NCBI GenBank assembly: GCA_038150305.1
Contig: JAYOTG010000004.1
Span: 1 to 64,000 of the forward strand
Source: MGIIa-L3 sp038150305
GTDB taxonomy: Archaea; Thermoplasmatota; Poseidoniia; Poseidoniales; Poseidoniaceae
DNA length: 64,000 nucleotides
Direction: 5' to 3'
The first letter of the stretch is position 1. Each line of letters opens with the position of its first letter. The notes under the pieces were generated by a model, which was not told where the DNA came from, made no database searches, and worked only from the letters and a program-made list of their open reading frames with translations. This document shows positions 1 to 9,568 of this stretch, piece by piece. Both the position numbers and the translations under genes were made by a program.

Positions 1-28
1 GGGCTGCGGGGGGGGCGGGTGGCTGCAT
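1..28 (-). CDS. Start of a gene cut by the window edge, possibly MoxR-type AAA+ ATPase
   Basis: Nine codons are visible on the minus strand, reading MQPPAPPAA. A strong Shine-Dalgarno sequence (AGGAGGAA, 36-42) lies 7 bases before the ATG at 28-26. The gene begins 17 bases after the stop of the DUF4350 gene, so the two are very likely co-transcribed. DUF4350 proteins are usually encoded with a MoxR-family ATPase and a DUF58 protein, and a Pro/Ala-rich N-terminus is common in such ATPases. The identity is therefore inferred from context only; no domain is visible. Confidence 0.4.
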
Positions 29-45
29 GGTTTGTTCCTCCTAGG

Positions 46-1629
46 TTACTTTCCCCAACGACGGATGTGCGGGATCAACTCCCTCAGTTCATCGTTGGAA
101 TAGTCACGGTTTGAGCTGACAAGCTCAACCAGGCGCGGCTCGCGCACCATTTGCATGATTTCCGCTGGCGACTTGCGTGCGAAGTCGTCGCGGGTCAGGT
201 CATGGAGTTGCCGAACCTTGGACAGGAATGCCTCCCTGGTCCGGCGTTGGTACTGGGTCGGGTCCAACTTGGTTGGACGCTCCCTGAATCGGGTGAGATC
301 GAAGACGTGGCGCCAGTTCTCCTTCTCTGGCACGACCATGATGGCAATGGCCAACAGGGCAAAGAGGTTCATGCCGATGAGCCACTTGAGCAGCCCATCG
401 CTGGTGAGCAGGACCACGGCGCCGACGGCTTCGGTGAACGGCATGGTCAAAGCGCCGGCCACGTGGCGGCTTTCGTCGAAAACGACGTTGAAATTCGAGT
501 TGGTGCGACCCACCGTGGACGACAATTCTTCGTTGCTGTGTTCCATCATGGAGCCCACGAGCCCAGTGAAGTAGCGCTGATTGCCGTCCCACGCATTGTC
601 GCCTTGGTCGATGCCTTGGCTGTCCGTGGTCCAACACGTGGCAGCGTCGCGTTCTTCGTACTGCGGGCTGTCGCACTGCAACTTGCCGGTCGTGTCGGCT
701 TTTTCCCAAGTCCACATGTGGTTGGCGAAGACGGAGTGGTCGGCGACGAAGACGATGCTTCCAGTGACCCCGATTTGCCCTTGTCCACCGCCGATGGTGG
801 TGTCAAGAACGCCTTCGACAGGGTAGTCCATGCGCACGATGAGGCCCGTCTTTCCTTCACCGAGCACCGGGTTCGCGATGTTGTCAGGATTGTAATCGGC
901 TCGGGCGATGAAGGCCGGCGTGGACGCTGCAGCAAGCACGCTGACGGTGCGACCGGATTCATCCTGATCTTCGAGGACTTGGATCGCCGTGGGGCGGTGG
1001 AACAGCACGGGGAGCCGGCAGTTGTCCAGGTCGCGGGACGTGACCTGAGTTTCGGAGCATGCCTGACGGGCTTCGTCTTGCATGTCGGTGACGTTGCGCG
1101 TCAGGCTGGCGGCCGCCCAGACCCTACGGGCGTCGGGAGCGAGGGGGTTACCGTCGTTGCCTTGCATCTCGTAATAGCGGTAGGGGTCAACCACCGGGTC
1201 GCCAAAGAACTTGACACCGAACAAATCAGCCACGGGCTGAGCGTTTGAGGAGTTGGAAGCGAGGATGACCTTGCCGCCCTTCTTGGTCACAAAGTCGTGC
1301 AGTGCGGCCGCCTCGGCCGCGTCAAAGGGCTTTTCTGGCGCGGCGATGATCAACAAAGTGCGGTGGGGCTCCTTCCAGTCGTTGACCAGCATCGGGGTGG
1401 ACATCGTGTTGGCGATGGTGTACCCCATGCCGTCCTCACCGTATGAAGCGCGAGCGTCGGTGATTTGCTGGTAACTGAGCGAGGAGTCCACTTCCTCGTA
1501 CGGTGAAAAGACAACATCTTTTCCTGCGCTGACGAGCGTAATGACCGTCCCTGCCATCAGGACGGTGACGATGAGCGCGACCAACAGCCACGACTCAAGA
1601 TTGAGTCCCTTGCTGCCCTCGTCGGCCAT
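46..1629 (-). CDS. DUF4350-type membrane-anchored protein
   Basis: The 527-residue protein has an N-terminal membrane segment (about residues 14-36), a large presumably extracytoplasmic region, and a second membrane segment near residues 415-435 before a basic cytoplasmic tail. Residues 80-145 resemble the DUF4350 / GATase-like fold (TLLIIAAPEKPF, then an acidic-Ala helix, then GGKVILASNS). DUF4350 proteins occur in operons with MoxR ATPases and DUF58 proteins that are thought to assemble or activate membrane or surface complexes; no enzyme activity is known. The downstream partial gene fits a MoxR ATPase. A GAGGCGAT motif just before the ATG supports this start. The family call is moderate and the function is unknown. 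Confidence 0.55.
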   Translation of the reverse strand: MADEGSKGLNLESWLLVALIVTVLMAGTVITLVSAGKDVVFSPYEEVDSSLSYQQITDARASYGEDGMGYTIANTMSTPMLVNDWKEPHRTLLIIAAPEKPFDAAEAAALHDFVTKKGGKVILASNSSNAQPVADLFGVKFFGDPVVDPYRYYEMQGNDGNPLAPDARRVWAAASLTRNVTDMQDEARQACSETQVTSRDLDNCRLPVLFHRPTAIQVLEDQDESGRTVSVLAAASTPAFIARADYNPDNIANPVLGEGKTGLIVRMDYPVEGVLDTTIGGGQGQIGVTGSIVFVADHSVFANHMWTWEKADTTGKLQCDSPQYEERDAATCWTTDSQGIDQGDNAWDGNQRYFTGLVGSMMEHSNEELSSTVGRTNSNFNVVFDESRHVAGALTMPFTEAVGAVVLLTSDGLLKWLIGMNLFALLAIAIMVVPEKENWRHVFDLTRFRERPTKLDPTQYQRRTREAFLSKVRQLHDLTRDDFARKSPAEIMQMVREPRLVELVSSNRDYSNDELRELIPHIRRWGK

Positions 1630-1779
1630 GGTATCGCCTCATTGTGCCACAGAGGACCGTAGCACCATCTCTGCGATATTCACGGCCCACATAATGATTC
1701 TCCCACGGTGCTCTTGACACAATAGGGCGACGTGCACCGTTCAGGCCGATGTTTCGCCCGAGCAGCAGCCTCGGGAGCA

Positions 1780-2730
1780 TCAGGCCTCTTCCGACGGCGT
1801 TGGACGTCGCAAAACCGCGAGCATAACCGCCATGAAAAGCAGCGACGTTGGAAGGGGGAGTGCGCTCGGTTCCTCAGGGGTGGAAGGGTCGCTCGTGCCC
1901 ACGTCGTTGACGTCGCCGACCAGGTCCTCTGGATCTGCGGCATTGACGTCCACATCGATGGTCGTACTTCGGCTGGCTCCATCCCCTTCTGACGTCACGA
2001 TGAATCGAATCTCACAGGTCTTGGCAGGGTGGCTGCTGGAGGCCTCGAGACGGACGGTGACTTCGGTGGGCCCCTGACCCCCGACGTCGGTGGGTTCCAC
2101 GACGGTCCCGGCCAAAGCGTCGAGGCCAAGCACGCTCAGTTGTGGGCAGGAGCGAACTTCGGCTTCAGCCTCGGTCACCGCATCCCGCGTGTTGCCCATG
2201 TTGTTGAGCTCGAGGGTCATTTCGACCCACGTGCCGGCATCGAAGGGATTTGGCGACTGGGGCACGTTAGGTTCGAGCCTGTGAACGCGGGGAAGTTCGA
2301 GGTCAGCGTCGATCTCTTGGGTGGAACCTGAGTTGGTCTGCGAGGCTTCCGTCGCGGTCACGGTCAAGCCAAAGGCGGAGGCGGGTGCGTAAGCGCGCAC
2401 TTCTTCCGCCGTCAATCCTGTCAAGGTGATTTCGACCGTCACGTTCCCATTCGCGCCGACGGTCACGGGCGAATCGACCTCTGCCTCAACGGGAGCGTCG
2501 CTGGGCAGTTCAATCTCCAAGTCAACCTCCAAATCGATCGGGCGGTTGTTGGCAATCCATACCTCCAGGGTGTGGCTGATGCTCCAGCGGTTTCCGTCAA
2601 GGTTGAGGATGACGCCGTCGTCAACGTCGCTTTCCCAACCGAGCTCCCACGAAGGCGCCTCAACCTGAGCACCGGCAGGCATCACGGGAACCAACAGGAG
2701 GACCGTGAGCATGCAGAGAATACGGCGCAT
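1780..2730 (-). CDS. Exported protein with CARDB/NEW3-like beta domains and C-terminal anchor
   Basis: The start is ATG 2730, preceded by AGGAGG; an upstream in-frame extension only overlaps the preceding gene. The 316-residue product begins with a signal peptide (MRRILCMLTVLLLV, cleavage near AGA). Beta-rich segments follow whose phrasing is typical of CARDB/NEW3 modules (GNVTVEITLTG, NNMGNTRDAVTEAEAEV, TEVTVRLEASS). Near the C-terminus there is an acidic, Pro-rich linker, a hydrophobic stretch (LPTSLLFMAVMLAVL) and basic residues, an arrangement like an anchored or sorted surface protein. It starts 2 bases after the stop of the molybdenum-hydroxylase FAD subunit gene and is likely in that operon, but nothing ties it to the enzyme's function. 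The exact role is not recognised. Confidence 0.6.
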   Translation of the reverse strand: MRRILCMLTVLLLVPVMPAGAQVEAPSWELGWESDVDDGVILNLDGNRWSISHTLEVWIANNRPIDLEVDLEIELPSDAPVEAEVDSPVTVGANGNVTVEITLTGLTAEEVRAYAPASAFGLTVTATEASQTNSGSTQEIDADLELPRVHRLEPNVPQSPNPFDAGTWVEMTLELNNMGNTRDAVTEAEAEVRSCPQLSVLGLDALAGTVVEPTDVGGQGPTEVTVRLEASSSHPAKTCEIRFIVTSEGDGASRSTTIDVDVNAADPEDLVGDVNDVGTSDPSTPEEPSALPLPTSLLFMAVMLAVLRRPTPSEEA

Positions 2731-2732
2731 GT

Positions 2733-3706
<974 letters not shown>

Positions 3707-3707
<1 letters not shown>

Positions 3708-6511
3708 CAGACGTCACCTCCCATGTGACGCTGCTCCTGCTTGAGCCAGGCCCGGCCAGCGTAGCCCATCTCGGCCATGGACTCAGGATCAGGGTCGTCA
3801 ATGGCGGCCCAACCTTCTAATTGTTCGTCGATCGGACGGGTCGGATCGAAGCCAAACAGCACACCGTTGACGTACGGTGACGTGTCCTCCGTGCGCTGGC
3901 GCGCACGGTCGCGCGACTGATGCTCCTCAGCACGCGACGCGAGTTTCCCTTGGAGCGGGCCATGCGTCAGCCGAGGCGACGTGAGGTCGAGCGGATCTTC
4001 CACGTCTTCCGCCTTCATGCGCTTCTGGATGTCGGACCACACCACGTCGGGCGTGAGCGGCAGCGAGGAGGGGCGCACGCCAACGGCGTCGTAGACCGCG
4101 TTGCACACCGCAGGCAAAATCGGAAGCAGGGGGCCCTCGCCGGCTTCCTTGGCGCCAAAGGGACCCTCGGGGTCGGAGGATTCGACGATGATGGGCGTCA
4201 CGTGCGGCATCTCATGGACCGAGGGAATCTGGTATTGGAGCAGGTTTGCGTTTTGCAAGTGCCCGGTGCGCCCGTAGACCATCCGCTCGGAGAGCACCTG
4301 TCCCAGACCCATGTGGCATGAACCGATGATTTGGCCTTCCACAGCAAGGGGGTTGAGCGCTTTGCCGCAGTCGTGCGCGGCCCAGACCCGGGTGCACTTG
4401 ATCAAGCCGGTTTCGACGTCAACGTCAACCTCTGCCACGTAAGCCGAGAAGGAATAAGCGGGCGCAAGACCGGCAGCGGCTCCCTTGTGCACGCCACCCA
4501 TTGGGGGCGAACGGTAGGCGCCTCGTGCGATCAGCGCACCCTTGTCCTCCTGCGCTTTGTGGAGCGCCTGAAGGTACGACACGCCGATGGAAGGGTCGTG
4601 CTTGTAGACGATGCGTCGGTCAACCATCACCAAGGTGGTGGGGTGGTAGCCGAGCATGTCCCACGCTGCGTTGAGCAATTGCTCTCGAATCTCCATGGCC
4701 GCGCGGATGGCTGCGTTGCAATTCATGAAGGTCACACGACTGGAGTAGGAGCCAAGATCCACTGGACTGGTGTCGCTCTCGTGGCTGCGAACGTGAATCA
4801 TGTCCAGCGGCAACGCCAGCACTTCCGAAACCACTTGCGCAACGGCCGTGGTCGAACCCTGGCCGATGTCGGCCGCGCCGGTGTGGACCGTGACGCCGCC
4901 GTCCATGTCCACCTGGATGTGCACCGTGGCGTGGGGGAAGCGGTTGGGGTCCCAGTGAATTGGGAGGCCCGAGCCGGAAATGAAGAAACCGCATCCAATG
5001 CCGATGCCTTTGCCGAGGGGCATCTTTCGGAACTTTTCGTCCCAGCCGCTTTCCTCCTTCACGCGGCGCAAAGCCTCGCGCATCCCGTTGCTGGTGATGC
5101 GGAATCCGGAGATGGTCCGGCTGTGCGGCGGCAGGAGGTTGGCCAAGCGCAAATCGATGGGGTCCACGGCCAGTTGCTCGGCGATATCGTCCAATCCGAC
5201 CTCGACGGCGCAGCGGGTGTTGACCGCCCCGTGGCCGCGCATCGCACCGCTAGCGGGCTTGTTGGTCCACACGCGCGCACCGGTGTAGTGGAAGGAACCA
5301 AGCTCGTAGGGCGCGGTCGCCAGCACGCCGTTGTAGTACGAGGTCACGTGCCCGAAGGAAGCGAAAGCGCCTCCGTCGATCAGCGCGTCAACGTCCAATC
5401 CGGCGACGCGACCGTCTTCGTCCGCGTCGAGTTTGACCTCGATGTAGGACGGGTGACGGCCACGGTTAATCCAGTACACTTCCTCACGGTCGAAGGTGAT
5501 GCGAACCGGTCGGCCGCACTTGCGTGCAAGGATGGCGGCACACATTTCGTGAGGGAAGGGGTCAGACTTGCCGCCGAATCCTCCGCCGACGAAGGTCCGG
5601 ACGACGTTGATCTGGTGCATGGGGACGTCCAAGACCGTCGCGAGGGCGCGGTGAGTGTAGTGTGGCACCTGCTGCGGCGTGTAGAGTTGCAAACGTCCGT
5701 TGGCGTCCCAGTGCGCGACGACGGCGTGTGGTTCGGTGAAGCCGTGGTGCACGCCCTCAAAGCGCCACGCCCGTCGGGACGTCGCGGCGGCGTGATCGAC
5801 CTTTGAGCGGTCACCGAAGGCTTGGTGGACGCGCTTTTGCACGTTGGTGCGCCCCACGTGGTACTTTCCACGCCAGTGGATGGGTTCGTCGACGTCCTCC
5901 AATCCCTTTCGAGGGTCGAACTCCGGCTCCAACTCCTCGTAGTCAACCACAATGGCGCCGAGGGCTTCCATGGCGGTCGCTTCGTCCACGGCGGCAACGC
6001 ACGCGACGAGGTCGCCCACGTGACGCACTTTCTCGACCGCCATGGCGTGTTCGTCTTTGGTCACCGGAAGCACGCCGAAGGTCTTGGGCGCATCGTCGCC
6101 CGTGGCGATCGCCAGGACGCCGGGCATGGCCTCAGCCGCCGAAGTGTCGATGGAACGGATGCGGGCATAGTGGTGAGGCGAGCGAAGGATTCGACCGATG
6201 ACTTCGTTCGGAAGGCGAACGTCGTCGCCGTACCACGCCTGACCGGTCACCTTGGCGTTGGCGTCCACCAGGGCTGTGGCTTGACCCACTGTGGTGCCGG
6301 TACGAAGGCGATCGTGCACGTGATGCCCGGCAGGTTGGGGCTCGTTCCCACCGACCGACTCCGGGATGCCGTCGAGATTACGGGGGGTGCTGACCGGGCG
6401 GGAACCGCCCGCTCCAGGTGGCGTAAAGCGGAGCTTTCCTGCCACGCGCTTGCCGTCTTTTCGAACCTCTCCCCCGGCGCCACCGGGTTGTTGACGGTAC
6501 CCTCCAGCCAT
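3707..6511 (-). CDS. Molybdenum hydroxylase large (Mo-pterin) subunit
   Basis: The catalytic subunit (934 residues) of the xanthine dehydrogenase/CO dehydrogenase/4-hydroxybenzoyl-CoA reductase family. The N-terminal a/b hammerhead domain begins around residue 85 (KVTGQAWYGDDV) after an unusual 80-residue Gly/Pro/basic leader. Mo-pterin motifs are GGGFGGKSDPFPHE, the substrate-loop segment SGAMRGHGAVNTR, GAADIGQGSTT, and the C-terminal GAKEAGEGP, whose Glu is the expected catalytic base. The AYxCSFR loop of true aerobic CO dehydrogenase is absent, so CO oxidation is unlikely. I chose ATG 6511, which has GAGGTGA about 6 bases upstream; two codons further a TTG is also possible. It lies between the [2Fe-2S] and FAD subunit genes in an S-L-M order. 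Cofactor maturation is probably served by the XdhC and MocA genes at 13564-15034. Confidence 0.88.
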
Positions 6512-6517
6512 GCACAA

Positions 6518-7120
6518 TCACCTCGCGTGCCCTGGCGGCAATTGTGGTTCTTCGGGACCCGACGGATGCGGGTCTGCATGAGGATCGGTGGGTGGCGCAG
6601 GAGCCTCGCCCTCGCCGCGCAGCAAGGCCGCTGCGGCCATGATGGATTCCACGATGGGTTGGTAGCCGGTGCAACGGCAGAGGTTGCCCTCAATCGCTTC
6701 GTTGACTTGCGCTTCGGTTGGGCTCGAGGTCTGGTCCAACAGCGCCTGCGCTGAAATCAGGAAGCCCGGCGTGCAAAACCCACACTGTGAGCCGCCGTGC
6801 TCGGCAAAGCACGTCTGAATTGGAGCCAAATGGTGGCCGTCAGCGAGGCCTTCGACGGTGGTGATGGCACACCCCTCGACGTCGCCCGCCAAGGTCATGC
6901 AGGACAGACGGGGCTGACCGTTAACGAGCACCGCGCAGCACCCACAGGTGCCGAGATCGCAGCCTCGCTTCACCCCCAGTTGACCGACGTTGTCGCGGAG
7001 GACATCAAGCAAAACCGCGTTGCTCGGGGCCAACACCTCGACAGGGCGGTCGTTCACCTCTGCCTGCCAGACGGTCTTCGGTGCTTGGGGCAGCATTGGG
7101 ACTCGAGCTTCGCCGACCAT
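6518..7120 (-). CDS. Molybdenum hydroxylase small [2Fe-2S] subunit
   Basis: The electron-transfer subunit carries two [2Fe-2S] clusters. The plant-ferredoxin-type N-domain shows GCDLGTCGCCAVLVNG followed by a Cys in RLSC. The C-terminal four-helix domain shows CGFCTPG and CRCTGY. Electrons would pass from the molybdenum centre through these clusters to the FAD subunit. From ATG 7120 (GGAG 9 bases upstream) the protein has 200 residues; a GTG at 7150 would add 10. The family is usually about 155-165 residues, and the excess is a Pro/Gly/His tail (about 40 residues after LLRGEG) with no known counterpart. Its stop is 6 bases before the large-subunit ATG, so the three subunits form one operon. 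Confidence 0.9.
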   Translation of the reverse strand: MVGEARVPMLPQAPKTVWQAEVNDRPVEVLAPSNAVLLDVLRDNVGQLGVKRGCDLGTCGCCAVLVNGQPRLSCMTLAGDVEGCAITTVEGLADGHHLAPIQTCFAEHGGSQCGFCTPGFLISAQALLDQTSSPTEAQVNEAIEGNLCRCTGYQPIVESIMAAAALLRGEGEAPAPPTDPHADPHPSGPEEPQLPPGHAR

Positions 7121-7173
7121 CTTCGCACCGCTCCGTGGTCGTGCCTTCACCCTTTGAGGATTGGCCTACGGCG

Positions 7174-8124
7174 TTACGCTTCTTCGTCTCCAACGCCAAG
7201 ATTCCGCAAGCGCTGTTCTTCCAATTCGATGGCGTTCCGGAGCACCAACCCGTGATGCACACGAATGGCTCGGTTTCGAATCAAATCGTTGATCTGTTCT
7301 TCCAGTGCACTGAGGGCCACGAGGTCCTTGCACGCATGAATGCGGGCATCGAAACTCCTGAAGGTGCGGCGTCGATAGACGCCAATCAGGATGTAAATGG
7401 GAATCAGCAGGAACGGAATCACCAATTCTTCGGTGACGATCTCGATGACCACAGAAACCGAGAGTTCGAGGGCACGAGGCTGGTATTCGCTGGTGAACGA
7501 AAAGCCACCAAGGTAGAACACGCCCGTGTTCGCGCCCAAATAGATGGTGAACGGAGTCACGTCGGGATCCATCGGGTCTGCGTTTCGGTCGTTCTCGATG
7601 TCGTTGGGCCATCCGTCGCCATCGGCATCGTCGTCGATGACGTCCGGGATGGTGTCCTGATCTGTGTCCGCCGGGGTTGAATCCGCATTGAAGGGGTCGT
7701 ACAGGACGGTCCCAGAGGAAGCGGCACGCTCCATCTCGTTCCGAATGCCGTCTCCGTCTGCATCGTCGTCGTAGATGTCCGGAACAAAATCCCGGTCAAT
7801 GTCGCTGCAGCCAAGCAAAATCACCCGGCTGGTGCCATACGTGAACGGACAGTCGTCGCTCTTTGACGCTCCTGCTTGGTCGGGGTAACCGTCGCCGTCG
7901 CCGTCGCTCCACGCCAACGGATCGTCAGGGAAGGCGTCGGCGCCATCCATCAGCGTCCAATTCTCATCCGGATTGGAATACCCGTCACCGTCTGAATCCA
8001 GGCAACCGACGCGGTCCTCGGTCGAGGTCCCCTCGACCTCAGGGCAAGCGTCGGCCTCCTCCGCGGCCGCTCCTGAGAGCAGCACCAGCGCGGCCGCGGC
8101 CATCAGCAACAGGACCCCGCGCAT
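7174..8124 (-). CDS. Secreted/membrane protein with thrombospondin type 3 Ca-binding repeats
   Basis: 316 residues from ATG 8124. A signal peptide (MRGVLLLMAAAALVLLSG) is followed by repeats of the DxDxDGxxD type: DSDGDGYSNPDE, DGDGDGYPDQ, DIDRDFVPD, DADGDGIRNEME, DTDQDTIPD, DADGDGWPNDIE. These match thrombospondin type 3 / calcium-binding repeats, which bind Ca2+ and rigidify surface proteins. A hydrophobic segment around residues 235-255 (LVIPFLLIPIYILIGV) followed by RRR suggests a membrane anchor with a helical cytoplasmic tail of about 60 residues, which is unusual for a purely structural stalk. The stop lies 53 bases upstream of the Fe-S subunit ATG, so it may be the first gene of that operon. 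GGAGGT is directly before the ATG. The specific role is unknown. Confidence 0.65.
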   Translation of the reverse strand: MRGVLLLMAAAALVLLSGAAAEEADACPEVEGTSTEDRVGCLDSDGDGYSNPDENWTLMDGADAFPDDPLAWSDGDGDGYPDQAGASKSDDCPFTYGTSRVILLGCSDIDRDFVPDIYDDDADGDGIRNEMERAASSGTVLYDPFNADSTPADTDQDTIPDVIDDDADGDGWPNDIENDRNADPMDPDVTPFTIYLGANTGVFYLGGFSFTSEYQPRALELSVSVVIEIVTEELVIPFLLIPIYILIGVYRRRTFRSFDARIHACKDLVALSALEEQINDLIRNRAIRVHHGLVLRNAIELEEQRLRNLGVGDEEA

Positions 8125-8198
8125 GACCTCCAACTCACCCGTTCCGTCTAAGGCTTGACGGAGAAGGATTCATGGAGGTCTGGTGTTAAGAAACAACC

Positions 8199-8726
8199 AT
8201 GCGAGCCGGACTGTTGACCCTTCTCCTTCTCAGCTCGGCCATGGCCGGATGCCTCGGCAACGAGGATGCTGAGGAAGCCATCTCTTTCCCCCAGTTCGAA
8301 GCCGTCGCGGACGACGATCAAAGTTATTCCAACGCGGACTTTGACGGAGAGTGGTTCATCGTGATCTTCTCTGCAGAATGGTGCACTGATCCATGTTTTG
8401 ATTCCATGCATGCCATCTGGAGCGTCATGCCAGAAGCCCCGGTACTTGTGTTCTCCACCGATCCTGCCGACGAACCTCAAGGCATCAACCTCTCCACGTG
8501 GCACGAGACGGCCAACGCGCATGACGACGAGGACAACGATGCGGGCGTAACCCTCACCTCGTACCTCTTCATGAAAGGGGACGAGCCCGCCGCTGAACTG
8601 GACATCACGAAGCCCGGAAGCGTCGCCTTCATCGACACTGAGGGCAACGTGGCCTACTTGCACGAGGGGCGCTTGACGGACACCGCCGTCATCCAAGAGA
8701 AAATTGACCTGGCCTCAGGCGTTTGA
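8199..8726 (+). CDS. Lipoprotein with thioredoxin-like fold and CxxxC motif
   Basis: 175 residues with a lipoprotein signal peptide ending in SAMAGC (lipobox Cys18), so the mature protein should be lipid-anchored outside the membrane. Residues 51-66 (EWFIVIFSAEWCTDPC) match the first strand and active-site region of thioredoxin-like proteins, but the cysteines are spaced C-x3-C (Cys62, Cys66) instead of C-x2-C. C-x3-C is the spacing of SCO-type copper/redox proteins, although the surrounding SCO residues and distal His are not evident. A later PGSVAFIDTEGNV segment fits the cis-Pro and following strand. Its end overlaps the convergent small membrane protein gene by 12 bases. Extracellular thiol redox or copper handling is inferred. 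Confidence 0.55.
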   Translation: MRAGLLTLLLLSSAMAGCLGNEDAEEAISFPQFEAVADDDQSYSNADFDGEWFIVIFSAEWCTDPCFDSMHAIWSVMPEAPVLVFSTDPADEPQGINLSTWHETANAHDDEDNDAGVTLTSYLFMKGDEPAAELDITKPGSVAFIDTEGNVAYLHEGRLTDTAVIQEKIDLASGV

Positions 8727-8960
8727 TGCCGCGGCTTTCTTCCGGTTTCGGTTCCACTTCTTGATTCTCGGAAGCTGCCACTTGATGATGCCCGACCAAA
8801 ACACGATCGCCATCACGGCATTGCCCATGGCCATCGTGACCCAAGGCTGCTCGTCCCATGCATTGATGTCGCCTGAGAACGTGATGCGCGCAAAATACAC
8901 GGAAATCATCATGCCAAAAATGAGGTGAATCCAGCGAAGCCGGGTGTTCCAGTTGGCCAT
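8715..8960 (-). CDS. Small two-helix membrane protein
   Basis: 81 residues from ATG 8960, preceded by GAGGACTGAAC. Two membrane helices are visible (about residues 9-27, WIHLIFGMMISVYFARITF, and 41-60, TMAMGNAVMAIVFWSGIIKW), and the tail is very basic (RIKKWNRNRKK). The longer in-frame extension upstream overlaps the CDGSH-like gene in another frame and is not real. The stop of that gene (TGA 8965-8963) is 2 bases before this ATG, so the two are co-transcribed and probably translationally coupled. No family recognised; a membrane partner for the iron-sulfur mini-protein is an inference from linkage. Confidence 0.55.
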   Translation of the reverse strand: MANWNTRLRWIHLIFGMMISVYFARITFSGDINAWDEQPWVTMAMGNAVMAIVFWSGIIKWQLPRIKKWNRNRKKAAASNA

Positions 8961-8962
8961 GT

Positions 8963-9082
8963 TCAGTCCTCGCCATTCTTCTTCTTGTATTTTGCGAGCT
9001 TTGCTTCGTATTCTTCCTTCGACAGACCGTGCCATCCCTTGCACATACCTGTCGGCGATCGTCCACACATACATTGTCCCAT
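8963..9082 (-). CDS. 39-residue CDGSH-like iron-sulfur mini-protein
   Basis: A short minus-strand ORF begins at ATG 9082 with AGGAGG about 10 bases upstream (an in-frame ATG at 9091 would add MKL). The product reads MGQCMCGRSPTGMCKGWH, then a Lys/Glu-rich helix ending NGED. The cluster C-x-C-x2-S-x4-C-K-G-x-H closely follows the CDGSH signature (C-x-C-x2-S/T-x3-P-x-C-D-G-S/A/T-H), which binds a [2Fe-2S] cluster with three Cys and one His. The spacing is one residue shorter and CDGSH becomes CKGWH, but all four ligands are present (Cys4, Cys6, Cys14, His18). It is followed after 2 bases by a small membrane protein gene. The coding call rests on the RBS, tight coupling and ligand pattern. Confidence 0.6.
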   Translation of the reverse strand: MGQCMCGRSPTGMCKGWHGLSKEEYEAKLAKYKKKNGED

Positions 9083-9186
9083 GAGTTTCATTCCTCCTGT
9101 GGTTCAACCGAAGGTGGACCCATACTTAGGGCGTCGAGTTTCAGGGTGCAAAGCGAGTGTCAGGGAGTGAAGGTAGTCTCTTGGTC

Positions 9187-9216
9187 GATACTTGTGGCTT
9201 GATACCGTAGCGATAC
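9187..9216. promoter_or_regulatory. Three GATAC direct repeats before the HxlR gene
   Basis: GATAC occurs at 9187-9191, 9201-9205 and 9212-9216, ending 11 bases before the chosen ATG 9228. HxlR proteins often bind near their own promoter, so this may be an autoregulatory site. The spacing (14, then 11) is irregular and the repeat short, so chance cannot be excluded. Confidence 0.25.
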
Positions 9217-9227
9217 CACCCTTGGGC

Positions 9228-9560
9228 ATGGACCATCAGCACCTGACCCGGCCCGTGTGCCTTGAGGAGCGCAGCAAGCGAATCATTCGGCTGCTCGGGA
9301 AAAGCCACGTCTTGGAAATCATCTGGCACTTGGTCAACGCCGACCAACCGCTCAGGTTCAACGAACTTCGCAGGCACGTCGACTTGACCGCCACCACCCT
9401 GAGCAGACGGCTGGAAGAAATGAGCGTTCTTGGCTTGATCAGCCGTACGGTCTACCCTGAGGTTCCGGCTCGCGTGGAGTACGAACTGACCGAACGTGGC
9501 CAGGGTCTTGACGGTGTGATGCGGAGCCTGTGGGCTTGGATTGACGCACAAGGGTCCTGA
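9228..9560 (+). CDS. HxlR-family transcriptional regulator
   Basis: A winged-helix DNA-binding protein of 110 residues from ATG 9228. The family's characteristic stretches are all present: an N-terminal Cys (Cys11, RPVCLEE), FNELRRHVDLTATTLSRRLEEM as the recognition-helix region, GLISRTVYPEVPARVEYELTERG as the wing, then a C-terminal helix (MRSLWAWIDA). HxlR proteins are dimeric regulators, some sensing redox or aldehyde stress through the N-terminal Cys. An in-frame upstream start at 9192 would add 12 residues unlike the family, and the DNA there carries GATAC repeats better read as a control region. Neighbours include thiol/redox-type genes on the left (8199-9082), a plausible but unproven target. 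Confidence 0.85.
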   Translation: MDHQHLTRPVCLEERSKRIIRLLGKSHVLEIIWHLVNADQPLRFNELRRHVDLTATTLSRRLEEMSVLGLISRTVYPEVPARVEYELTERGQGLDGVMRSLWAWIDAQGS

Positions 9561-9568
9561 GCGCTGAA

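Noticed and set aside
4331..5806. 491-codon plus-strand ORF opposite the molybdenum large subunit
   Set aside because: Composition is a high-GC antisense shadow; the minus-strand gene shows all Mo-pterin motifs.
8715..9107. 130-codon version of the small membrane protein starting near 9107
   Set aside because: Its N-terminal part overlaps the CDGSH-like gene in another frame and has no RBS of its own; ATG 8960 has GAGGAC upstream and starts the membrane helix region.
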